Of a DNA stretch of 5,560 nt, positions 1 through 5,560 are shown piece by piece; the first letter of the stretch is position 1; every line of letters starts with the position of its first letter. Made by a program: the position numbers and the translations under genes. Source of the DNA: Thermoplasmatota archaeon (lineage in GTDB: Bacteria; Pseudomonadota; Gammaproteobacteria; Burkholderiales; Thiobacillaceae). The stretch covers positions 1 to 5,560 of the forward strand of contig JAMCVR010000091.1 of assembly GCA_023475455.1 (NCBI GenBank), read 5' to 3'. Below the pieces are notes generated by a model. The model was not told the origin of the DNA. It searched no databases and saw only the letters and a list, made by a program, of their open reading frames with translations.

Positions 1-789
1 GAAGCGCAGCAGCTTGGCCTGCAGCGGTATCGGCAGGTCGCCGATTTCGTCGAGAAACAGCGTGCCTTCGCTGGCATACTCGATCTTGCCGATGGTCTGC
101 TTGGCGGCGCCGGTGAAGGCGCCCTTTTCGTAGCCGAACAGTTCGGATTCCAGCAGGGTGTCCGGGATCGCCGCGCAGTTGATGGCGACGAAGCGCTTGC
201 CGGCCCGCGGCGACAGTTCGTGCACGCCGCGCGCCAGCACTTCCTTGCCGGTGCCGGATTCGCCCAGCAGCAGCACGGTGGCGTTGGCGGGAGCGACTTT
301 CTCCACGGTGCGGCAGATTTTCAGCATCGGCTCGCTGCCGGTGATCAGACCCTGCAGGGCGGAACCGCCCTGCCTGGCGATCAGCATGCGGTTTTCGACC
401 TCCAGCGCATGGACGTGCAGCGCGCGCGCGATCATTAGCGCGAGCACGTCGGGGTCGAAGGGTTTCTGGAAAAAGTCGTAGGCGCCGAGATGGATGGCCT
501 TCACCGCATTGCTGCGGTCGAGGTTGCCGGTGACGACGATGACCTTGGTGGAAGGCGCGAGCGACAGAATCTGCTGCAGCGCGGCGAGACCCTCGGTGGC
601 GCCGTCCGCGTCGGGCGGCAGGCCCAGGTCGAGCAACACCACCGGGGGCTCGTGGCGGCGCAACTGGGCGATCGCGCCGTCGCGGTCGGCGGCCATCACC
701 AGTTCGTAGTCGGCGAGGCTCCATTTCAGCTGCTTTTGCAGCCCGGGATCGTCTTCCACCAGCAGGATCTTTTGTTTGGCGTCGCTCAT
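1..789 (-). CDS. prsR: PrsR, sigma-54-dependent response regulator of the PEP-CTERM system (partial, 3' end outside window)
   Basis: This encodes a cytoplasmic NtrC-type response regulator that would activate RpoN-dependent promoters of PEP-CTERM/exopolysaccharide genes when phosphorylated by PrsK. I translated 263 residues from the ATG at 789 with no stop before the left edge. Residues 1-120 form a receiver domain: acidic pair D13/D14, phospho-acceptor D54 in VVLLDLGLP, a VVTGN segment, and the conserved Lys in FFQKPFDP. An AAA+ domain follows: Walker A GESGTGKE (residues 176-183), the sigma-54-contacting GAFTGA loop (223-228), and Walker B GTLFLDE (242-248). The rest of the AAA+ domain and the C-terminal helix-turn-helix lie beyond the edge; family members are about 450 residues. 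The start codon overlaps the prsK stop as ATGA, and GGAGGAG lies 7 nt upstream. The kinase next door and the TIGR03013-type transferase make PrsR more likely than a generic NtrC homologue. Confidence 0.93.
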   Translation of the reverse strand, partial: MSDAKQKILLVEDDPGLQKQLKWSLADYELVMAADRDGAIAQLRRHEPPVVLLDLGLPPDADGATEGLAALQQILSLAPSTKVIVVTGNLDRSNAVKAIHLGAYDFFQKPFDPDVLALMIARALHVHALEVENRMLIARQGGSALQGLITGSEPMLKICRTVEKVAPANATVLLLGESGTGKEVLARGVHELSPRAGKRFVAINCAAIPDTLLESELFGYEKGAFTGAAKQTIGKIEYASEGTLFLDEIGDLPIPLQAKLLRF

Positions 790-2870
790 GCGGCGTCTCC
801 TCCAGCAACTGAATTATCATCAAGCGGCAGGTTGAGGCGGAAGCGGGTGCCGCGCCCCGGCGTGCTCTCCACGTCCAGTTGTCCGCCCAGCGCACGGACG
901 GTTTCGCGGCATTCGTAGGCGCCGATGCCCATGCCGGCGCCCTTGGTCGAATCGAACGGCTGAAACAGCCGGGTGCGGATGAAGTCGTCGTCCATGCCGC
1001 TGCCGGTGTCGGTGATTTCTACGACCGCCTGCCCGGATTCCTCGAATGCGCGGAGTGTAACGTGACCGGTTGGCGGCGTGGCCTCCAGCGCATTTTGCAG
1101 CAAATGGCCGACGGCACGGGTGAGCCGTTCGCGCTCGGCGCGCACGCGCAGGGGAGCAGGCGGCAAATCCACGGCGGGGCGCAGCTTGAACGCCTGCTTG
1201 CTGGCGACGGCGTCGGCGAGGATGTCCGCCAGCGCCACCGACTGCGCCTGCGCCTCGTCGCCGCCCCGGCGCAATTGCGCCAGCACCTTGTTCATGCGGG
1301 CGACCGCGCTTTCCACGGTGTCCAGCATGTCGGCCTGGAATTCGGGGTTGTGCTTGTGCTTTTCGGCGTTGGACAGCAGCAGGGACAGCTGTGCGACGAG
1401 ATTCTTCAGGTCGTGGATGACGAAGGTGGTGGTGCGGTTGAACGATTCGAACTGGCGCGCCACGATGAGCTGGTTGGCGGCGCGCATCTGCGCCAGATGC
1501 GCCGCGGCCTGGCGCGCCGCGACCTTGAGCAGGTCGCTGACCTCCCAGTTGAACGTGACGTTGCCGAGCGAATGCTTGAGCACGACGAAGCCGAGCAGTT
1601 CGTCGTGCAGCATCAGCGGCACCACCAGCCAGGCATCGTCGGCCTGCCGGATCCACGGCGGGGTGTCGAGATCGCCGTACAAATCGCGGCGGGTTTTCAT
1701 TTCGTCCAGATCCACTACCCATTGCTTGCCGGCAAGCCATTGGATGAAGGCGGAGTCGGCGGCTTCGGTGCCGTCGAGATCGCCCCAGTTCCAGTGACTG
1801 GCGCGCGGGTAGCCGGCGTCGCCTTCGCGCATCCACAACGCGCCGCCGGGGCTTTCCACCAGCCGCGCCAGCGCCTCGACCGCGCGTTCGCAGAGGTGCT
1901 CGCCGGGCCGGCCCTCGGTGAGGGTGCGAGTGAAGTTGAGCCACTCTTCGCGGTAGTCGTAGCGGTAGCTGAAAAAATGCTTGGACAGAAACACCCGCAG
2001 GCGCGCGCGAAGGGTGCCGGAAAACAGCACCAGCACCAGCAGCATGGCGGCCGCGAAGATGAACACGGTCTGCACCACGTCGCCCCATTCGCCGCCGAAC
2101 AGGCGCAGATAATAGCCGGCGCCGGCCATCAGCAGCAGGTAGATTCCCGCGCCGAGCAGGCTGGCCGTATGGAAGACCATGCTGCGCGACAAGCCGACCG
2201 GCGCCGCCCATTCCGGGTTGCGTGCGGCCGAGACCGCGATCAGCGGCGTCACCAGCGCGGCGACGTAACCGCGCGCCGCCCACACCTGGGCGTCGATCGC
2301 ATTGAACAGCGCGGCGTTGGCGTAGAGATAGAAGTCGTACGCGAACAGCCCGCCCAGTCCCAGGCAGAGGAACTTGATCGCCCAGCGGTCTTCCGGGCGG
2401 GTGCTGCGGTACACCTGTTCGACCAGCACCAGCCCGATCACGGTGAGCAGGACCAGTCCCAGGTTGCCCGCCCACTGGGCCAGTACCGGCTGGGCGGGGG
2501 CGATGAAAGGGGTTGCGCTGGCGAACAGCAAACCGCCGATCAGGGCGGCGCCGAGAAGACGGATGAAACGCAGCGGCGCCGGCAGGGCGGCGCCGGCCGG
2601 CAGGCGGAGATGCAGGATGTAGAACAGCAGCGCCAGCCAGGCGCCGCTGCGTGCGACTTCGGCGGCGAGTTGCAGCCACAGCGGCAATGCGCCCGAGGCG
2701 CTGAGAACCGACACGCCTCCCCAGGCGGCGCTGAGCCCGGTGGCGAGCACCAGCAGACGCCCCTGCGGACGTTGCCGCCAGCTGGCGACGATGAGGCCGG
2801 ACAGCCCCAGATAGGCCAGCATCGCCAGGCCATAACCGACGGCGGCAAGGAGGAGGAGGGTGTCGGGCAT
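786..2870 (-). CDS. prsK: PrsK, membrane-bound PEP-CTERM system sensor histidine kinase
   Basis: This 694-residue kinase is the partner of PrsR. Residues about 1-290 contain eight or nine hydrophobic segments (roughly 4-28, 38-60, 64-88, 103-122, 130-150, 163-185, 194-215, 228-252, 262-285), a sensor region with no recognised ligand. A soluble GAF-like domain follows at about 310-465, where [18 protein letters not shown] is a typical GAF core. The transmitter has the phospho-accepting His486 in VIHDLKNL, N-box Asn593 in LLQNALEA, G1 box DTGSGMD (621-627) and G2 box GAGMGIG (644-650). All catalytic boxes look intact. Multi-pass membrane region, GAF domain and HATPase in this order match the PrsK family. 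The ATG is preceded at 6 nt by GGAG (2877-2880). The gene begins 22 bp after the transferase stop and overlaps prsR by 4 nt, so the three genes are very likely co-transcribed. The stimulus is unknown. Confidence 0.93.
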   Translation of the reverse strand: MPDTLLLLAAVGYGLAMLAYLGLSGLIVASWRQRPQGRLLVLATGLSAAWGGVSVLSASGALPLWLQLAAEVARSGAWLALLFYILHLRLPAGAALPAPLRFIRLLGAALIGGLLFASATPFIAPAQPVLAQWAGNLGLVLLTVIGLVLVEQVYRSTRPEDRWAIKFLCLGLGGLFAYDFYLYANAALFNAIDAQVWAARGYVAALVTPLIAVSAARNPEWAAPVGLSRSMVFHTASLLGAGIYLLLMAGAGYYLRLFGGEWGDVVQTVFIFAAAMLLVLVLFSGTLRARLRVFLSKHFFSYRYDYREEWLNFTRTLTEGRPGEHLCERAVEALARLVESPGGALWMREGDAGYPRASHWNWGDLDGTEAADSAFIQWLAGKQWVVDLDEMKTRRDLYGDLDTPPWIRQADDAWLVVPLMLHDELLGFVVLKHSLGNVTFNWEVSDLLKVAARQAAAHLAQMRAANQLIVARQFESFNRTTTFVIHDLKNLVAQLSLLLSNAEKHKHNPEFQADMLDTVESAVARMNKVLAQLRRGGDEAQAQSVALADILADAVASKQAFKLRPAVDLPPAPLRVRAERERLTRAVGHLLQNALEATPPTGHVTLRAFEESGQAVVEITDTGSGMDDDFIRTRLFQPFDSTKGAGMGIGAYECRETVRALGGQLDVESTPGRGTRFRLNLPLDDNSVAGGDAA
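797..803 (-). promoter_or_regulatory. Strong Shine-Dalgarno for prsR, inside the end of prsK
   Basis: The minus strand reads GGAGGAG here, 7 nt before the prsR ATG at 789 and within the last codons of prsK. This supports the chosen start and suggests that prsR is translated efficiently by itself as well as by coupling through the ATGA overlap. Confidence 0.7.
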
Positions 2871-2892
2871 GGTCGGCTCCGGGCGAACGCGC

Positions 2893-4287
2893 TCAGCGCG
2901 CGCCCTTTCCCCACAATACCACTTGTGCGGTCTGGAACAGGATCATCAGATCGAGAAACAGGCCGTGATTCTTGACGTAGTACAGGTCGTATTGCAGCTT
3001 GTGCATGGCATCCTCGTCGCTCGCGCCGTACGCGTAACGCACCTGCGCCCAGCCGGTGATGCCGGGCTTGACGGTGTGCCGCACGCCGTAATAGGGGATT
3101 TTCTGGGTCAGGTCCTGCACGAAATAGGGGCGCTCGGGGCGCGGGCCGACGAAGCTCATGTCGCCGAGGAAGACGTTGAAGATCTGCGGCAGTTCGTCGA
3201 TGCGGGTGCGCCGGATGAAGCGCCCGGTGAGCGTCACGCGGCCGTCGTTCTGGCCGGCCCAGCGCGGCTTGCCGTCTTTCTCGGCGTCGACGCACATGCT
3301 GCGGAATTTGAGGATGGTGAAATTGCGGCAGCCCTGGCCGACGCGCTCCTGGCGGTACAGCACCGGGCCGGGGCTTTCCAGCTTGATCAGCAGTGCGGTC
3401 AGCGCCATGATCGGCAGGCAGACCACCAGCATGGCTGCGCTGACCACCAGATCGAACAGGCGTTTGACGGTGTCGCGCACGATGCCCTGGTGAAAGCCTT
3501 CGGCCAGGATCATCCAGCTGGCGTTCATCGAATCGAGCTGCAAATGGCCGTTTTCGCGCTCGAAAAAGCTCGACAGTTCGAGAATGCGGATGCCGCGCAG
3601 CTTGCATGCGAGCAGGTCCTGCACCGGCATGCCGCCGCTGCGGCGGTCGCGCACGGCGAGGACGATTTCGCTGATTTGCAGGCGCTGAACCAGTTCGGGC
3701 AGGGGTTCCCCGGTGTCGAGAATGCGGGCATGGTCGACGAAATGGTGACTGCCGCCCAGCGGCAGATAGCCGATCACCTGAACGTTGCTGGCATTGCCGC
3801 GCTTGGCCAGCAGCGATTCGATGTGGGCGGCGCGGCTGCCGGTTCCGATCACCAGCGCACGGGTTTTGAGCGCACCCGCACGCGCCCAGCGGATGAACAG
3901 GGCGCGGCTTGCCAGGATGCCCAGCAGCGCCAAGCCGAACGACAGCAGGAAGGCGCCCCGCCCGACCAGCAGGTCGGGGAAGAAATAAAACAGCAGGCTC
4001 ATCGTCACCAGACCCAGCCCGAAGCTCAGGCCGAGGCGCTGCAACAGCGCGCGCACGCCACCCCGCAATTCCAGATCGTAGAGGCCGCTGGCGGTCATCA
4101 GGCCGAGCATGACGACGGTGAAGGCCAGGGCCTTGGGCAGCAGCGGAGTGAGGTCGTCCGGGATCGCGCCGCCGCCGAGGAAACGCGCACTGACGCCCGC
4201 ATAGACGGCGCCGCCGAGGATCAGCGACTCGATCAGCACCAGCAGCAATAAATTGAGGGGCACGTAGTGCCGGAAAAATCGGATCAC
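2893..4287 (-). CDS. epsB: EpsB-type polyprenyl-phosphate sugar-1-phosphate transferase, PEP-CTERM-associated (TIGR03013-like)
   Basis: This inner-membrane enzyme is expected to start exopolysaccharide synthesis by moving a sugar-1-phosphate from a nucleotide sugar onto undecaprenyl phosphate. It has 464 residues, normal for the family. Four N-terminal membrane segments (about 10-32, 48-70, 80-105, 112-133) precede a Rossmann-like region with VIGTGS (146-151). The C-terminal bacterial sugar transferase domain starts at KRLFD (275-279), contains a further hydrophobic segment (about 280-302), the Asp-Glu pair D364/E365 in RIDELPQ, and GPRPERP (381-387). The sugar is not readable from sequence. 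The start is GTG: an in-frame TAA lies only 6 nt upstream, and the first residues MIRFFRHYVP fit the family's N-terminus. No clear Shine-Dalgarno is visible. A sigma-54 promoter lies just upstream, and prsK-prsR follow in the same operon. The name epsB follows PEP-CTERM usage; an ordinary WcaJ/EpsE-like transferase is the less likely alternative. Confidence 0.91.
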   Translation of the reverse strand: MIRFFRHYVPLNLLLLVLIESLILGGAVYAGVSARFLGGGAIPDDLTPLLPKALAFTVVMLGLMTASGLYDLELRGGVRALLQRLGLSFGLGLVTMSLLFYFFPDLLVGRGAFLLSFGLALLGILASRALFIRWARAGALKTRALVIGTGSRAAHIESLLAKRGNASNVQVIGYLPLGGSHHFVDHARILDTGEPLPELVQRLQISEIVLAVRDRRSGGMPVQDLLACKLRGIRILELSSFFERENGHLQLDSMNASWMILAEGFHQGIVRDTVKRLFDLVVSAAMLVVCLPIMALTALLIKLESPGPVLYRQERVGQGCRNFTILKFRSMCVDAEKDGKPRWAGQNDGRVTLTGRFIRRTRIDELPQIFNVFLGDMSFVGPRPERPYFVQDLTQKIPYYGVRHTVKPGITGWAQVRYAYGASDEDAMHKLQYDLYYVKNHGLFLDLMILFQTAQVVLWGKGAR

Positions 4288-4310
4288 GGCCGTTTATTCA
4301 TCGGAAAGCA

Positions 4311-4321
4311 TGACCAGGTCA
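4311..4321. repeat. Short palindrome TGACCAGGTCA over the predicted start of transcription
   Basis: TGACC-A-GGTCA is a perfect 5+1+5 dyad that covers the predicted +1 near 4314. It could be an operator for a repressor or simply chance; no known protein is assigned to it. Arms this short occur by chance fairly often. Confidence 0.3.
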
Positions 4322-4324
4322 GTC

Positions 4325-4340
4325 AGCATCTTCCGTGCCA
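4325..4340 (-). promoter_or_regulatory. Sigma-54 (RpoN) promoter of the epsB-prsK-prsR operon
   Basis: The minus strand reads TGGCACG GAAG ATGCT from 4340 to 4325. The sigma-54 consensus is TGGCACG-N4-TTGC(A/T). The -24 element matches 7 of 7, spacing is exact, the invariant GG and GC are present, and the only departure is A for the first T of the -12 element. Counting from the GC (4327-4326, C taken as -12), transcription should begin near 4314, giving a leader of about 27 nt before the GTG at 4287. The downstream operon encodes a sigma-54 activator (PrsR), which makes this site functionally coherent. The match is read directly; activity is inferred. Confidence 0.8.
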
Positions 4341-4362
4341 GGGCGGGTTGCAATGACAAGCG

Positions 4363-4938
4363 TCAAACCAGGGCCCGTGCCTGGGGCAGGCGCACGCGCC
4401 GCGGGTTGCCGTCGGCCTGCAGGCGCTTCATGCTGCGCAGTTCGGCGGACGGATAGACGGTCACTTCGACTGTTGCGCGCGGATCGTCGATGACAAAACG
4501 GGGGTAGACCCGCCCGGGTGCGTCCGCTGCGCGATGTTCGGCGGCCTGGTAAGGCGTGTTCAGCGCAATCAGCAGGAATTCGACGTCCTTTTGCAGATCG
4601 CTGAAGAGCTGCAGGGTGATGCCGGCATGACGCCCGGCCGTGCCGTTCAGCACCGGTCCGGTCAGGTGGGGATCGAAATCGGCCAGCCGTTCCATGTATT
4701 CGATGGCAACCTGCCGCAGCAGCGCCAGTTGCGCGCGGGTTTCGTCGGCCTGATAGAGCGCCTGATAACTGCGCAGCGCTTCCTCGATCTGCTGGTTGTC
4801 GGGCAGGTTGCCGCTGTCGGGCGCACCCAGCTGGCGTGCCGCCTTGCGCTTGGCGCTGCCGTAATCGAGGCTGCCGTCTTCGGCCAGCAGGCGCGCCGCT
4901 GCGTGCGCAATGCGGCGGCGCATGTCCTGATGTTTCAT
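4363..4938 (-). CDS. Uncharacterised 191-residue soluble protein with a weak nucleotidyltransferase-like motif
   Basis: I do not recognise a characterised function. The 191-residue product has no signal peptide or membrane segment and is probably cytoplasmic. The N-terminal half (about 1-90) is charged and looks helical. It is followed by LNGTAGRHAGITLQLFSD (about 97-114), which loosely resembles the G-[ST]-x-x-x-x-[SD]-D-h-D-h strand-turn of the minimal nucleotidyltransferase fold. The acidic metal-binding residues are not in place: A105, G106 and T108 stand where acids would be expected, so if related it is probably inactive. A conserved-looking block LLIALNTPYQAAEHR and the segment VYPRFVIDDP follow. 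The ATG is supported by GAGGA (4946-4950) at 7 nt. The gene follows mrcA on the same strand with a 78-bp gap containing a long hairpin. Its stop lies 22 bp before the sigma-54 promoter, so it is probably not part of the PEP-CTERM operon. Codon usage and GC look like the neighbours. Confidence 0.75.
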   Translation of the reverse strand: MKHQDMRRRIAHAAARLLAEDGSLDYGSAKRKAARQLGAPDSGNLPDNQQIEEALRSYQALYQADETRAQLALLRQVAIEYMERLADFDPHLTGPVLNGTAGRHAGITLQLFSDLQKDVEFLLIALNTPYQAAEHRAADAPGRVYPRFVIDDPRATVEVTVYPSAELRSMKRLQADGNPRRVRLPQARALV

Positions 4939-4945
4939 CCTGAAT

Positions 4946-4950
4946 TCCTC
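4946..4950 (-). promoter_or_regulatory. Shine-Dalgarno of the 191-residue protein gene, abutting the hairpin
   Basis: The minus strand reads GAGGA 7 nt before the ATG at 4938. It begins at the very next base after the repeat hairpin ends at 4951, so a folded hairpin would sit directly against the ribosome-binding site. The site supports the start choice. Confidence 0.6.
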
Positions 4951-4997
4951 ACCACGGAGAGATGTCCCTGCGGGACATCTCTCCGTGCCTCCGTGGT
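4951..4997. repeat. Perfect 16-bp inverted repeat built from CACGGAG units (intergenic repeat element)
   Basis: A perfect 16-bp stem pairs 4953-4968 with 4972-4987 around a 3-nt loop (TGC). A second outer copy TCCGTGGT (4990-4997) also pairs with ACCACGGA (4951-4958). On the minus strand, CACGGAG occurs twice in tandem with an 8-bp period (4995-4989 and 4987-4981), and again in the opposite arm (4953-4959 on the plus strand). Such CACGGAG/CACAGAG arrays resemble dispersed intergenic repeats common in proteobacterial genomes. The stem is not followed by a T-run on the minus strand, so it is not a classical intrinsic terminator of mrcA. It may instead protect the 3' end of the mrcA message or attenuate read-through. 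Confidence 0.85.
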
Positions 4998-5016
4998 TTC
5001 AATGCGGTTTTTGGGT

Positions 5017-5560
5017 TCATGGCAGCGTTCCGGGATCAGGGGCGCTGGGCATCTCGCCCGGATCGGCTTCCCAGCTTGCCGCGTGGGCATCGGGCGGGGG
5101 GAATTCCTGGTAAAAATATTCCTCCATGCCGACGTTGGTGTCGCCCAGCAGGCCGTCCAGCAGGCCGCCCAGCACGGTGTCGGGCAGGCGGGCGCCGGTG
5201 GACGGGTCGATTCGTACGGAAATGATGCCCGGGGGCATGGCCCAGCCCTTCTGTGGCACGCCTTTGAGCGCGGCACCCATGAAGCGCATCCAGATCGGCA
5301 GCGCCGATTGCGCGCCCGTCTCGTTGCGCCCCATCGAGCGCGGCTGGTCGTAGCCCATCCAGGCGATCGCCACCAGGCCGGGGTTGTAACCGGCGAACCA
5401 GGTGTCGCGCGCATCGTTGGTGGTGCCGGTCTTGCCGGCAAGGTCGCTGCGTCCCAACTGGCCCGCGCGCGCGGCGGTGCCGTAGCGCACCACGTCCTGC
5501 ATCATGGTGGTCATCAGCCAGGCGTTGCGCGGGTCGATCGGGTCTACCCCCGTTTTGTCA
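5017..5560 (-). CDS. mrcA: Penicillin-binding protein 1A, C-terminal part (partial, 5' end outside window)
   Basis: This is the last 180 residues of a class A penicillin-binding protein, a periplasmic, inner-membrane-anchored enzyme that polymerises glycan strands and cross-links peptides. Only the end of the transpeptidase domain is visible. It has NAWLMTTMMQDVV before the active-site region and the KTGTT box (5419-5433), the third catalytic motif of penicillin-binding transpeptidases. DTWFAGYNPGLVAIAWMGYD follows, as is typical of PBP1A, then RSMGRNETGAQSALPIW. The catalytic SxxK Ser and the glycosyltransferase domain are upstream of the window. After the domain comes a proline- and acid-rich tail (PPPDAHAASW to the end), usual for this family and likely disordered. 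The frame is open to the right edge, so the gene extends further. PBP1A is preferred over PBP1B because of the GYNPGLVAIAWMGYD-type sequence. Confidence 0.93.
   Translation of the reverse strand, partial: DKTGVDPIDPRNAWLMTTMMQDVVRYGTAARAGQLGRSDLAGKTGTTNDARDTWFAGYNPGLVAIAWMGYDQPRSMGRNETGAQSALPIWMRFMGAALKGVPQKGWAMPPGIISVRIDPSTGARLPDTVLGGLLDGLLGDTNVGMEEYFYQEFPPPDAHAASWEADPGEMPSAPDPGTLP

Larger units (their letters stand above)
4288..4362 (-). promoter_or_regulatory. 75-bp regulatory gap upstream of the epsB-prsK-prsR operon
   Basis: This gap separates the stop of the 191-residue protein gene from the GTG of epsB. It contains the sigma-54 promoter, a short palindrome at the predicted transcription start, and a five-codon reading frame ending across the GTG. 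I see no hairpin followed by a T-run, so no intrinsic terminator for the upstream gene. Confidence 0.6.

Noticed and set aside
820..2679. Second long minus-strand frame (619 codons) inside prsK
   Set aside because: It is an Arg/Pro/Ala-rich out-of-frame reading of prsK codons. The prsK frame carries all the histidine kinase motifs.
879..2975. Very long open frame on the plus strand (698 codons) opposite prsK
   Set aside because: It lies antisense to a kinase with intact catalytic boxes. Its product is full of Gln, His, Arg, Ala and Gly with no domain pattern, typical of a high-GC shadow frame.
2540..3607. Minus-strand frame (355 codons) spanning the epsB-prsK junction
   Set aside because: It is an out-of-frame reading of both real genes with Arg/Pro-rich composition, so it is not evidence of a fusion or extra gene.
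2860..4251. Long open frame on the plus strand (463 codons) opposite epsB
   Set aside because: It is antisense to a clear sugar transferase, and its product has a low-complexity His/Gln/Ala composition and no recognisable motif.
4368..4384. Inverted repeat CCAGG-N7-CCTGG near the end of the 191-residue gene, as a PrsR enhancer site or second sigma-54 promoter
   Set aside because: The arms are only 5 bp, and it lies inside coding sequence close to the promoter. The partial GGCACG within it lacks a GC at the -12 position, and the PrsR recognition sequence is not known to me.
4951..4997. Intrinsic terminator for mrcA
   Set aside because: The stem is strong, but the minus strand continues GGTGAGGAATTC after it with no T-run, so it does not meet the usual criterion.

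Overview
The window is about 65% GC or slightly more by eye and almost completely coding. Every supported gene lies on the minus strand, so transcription runs from right to left. The protein families (a PrsK/PrsR pair, a PEP-CTERM-associated sugar transferase and a class A penicillin-binding protein) suggest a Gram-negative, high-GC, exopolysaccharide- or biofilm-forming proteobacterium. A betaproteobacterium of the Rhodocyclales/Nitrosomonadales type fits best. That placement is inference from family content; no rRNA or other taxonomic marker is present.

Right part (about 4363-5560): the C-terminal end of a bifunctional penicillin-binding protein 1A (mrcA, cut by the window edge) is followed by a 78-bp gap holding a perfect long hairpin made of CACGGAG-type repeat units. 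Next comes an uncharacterised 191-residue soluble protein with a weak nucleotidyltransferase-like motif. These two genes look like a cell-wall/housekeeping unit unrelated to what follows.

Middle and left part (1-4362): a 75-bp gap contains a near-consensus sigma-54 (RpoN) promoter pointing left, TGGCACG-N4-aTGCT. It starts a tightly packed operon: an EpsB-type polyprenyl-phosphate sugar-1-phosphate transferase (TIGR03013-like, GTG start), then after 22 bp the membrane histidine kinase PrsK, then with an ATGA overlap the sigma-54-dependent response regulator PrsR, which runs off the left edge. This is the regulatory and first-enzyme end of a PEP-CTERM/exosortase (EpsH/XrtA) exopolysaccharide locus.

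How the parts work together (family knowledge plus inference): PrsK senses an unknown signal and phosphorylates PrsR. PrsR would activate RpoN-dependent promoters of PEP-CTERM and exopolysaccharide genes. The sigma-54 promoter directly upstream of the operon that encodes prsK and prsR suggests positive autoregulation. The remaining locus genes (often prsT, exosortase and further eps genes) would be expected beyond the left edge but are not visible here. No RNA genes, insertion sequences or CRISPR arrays were seen, and no stretch over 300 bases lacks a gene.
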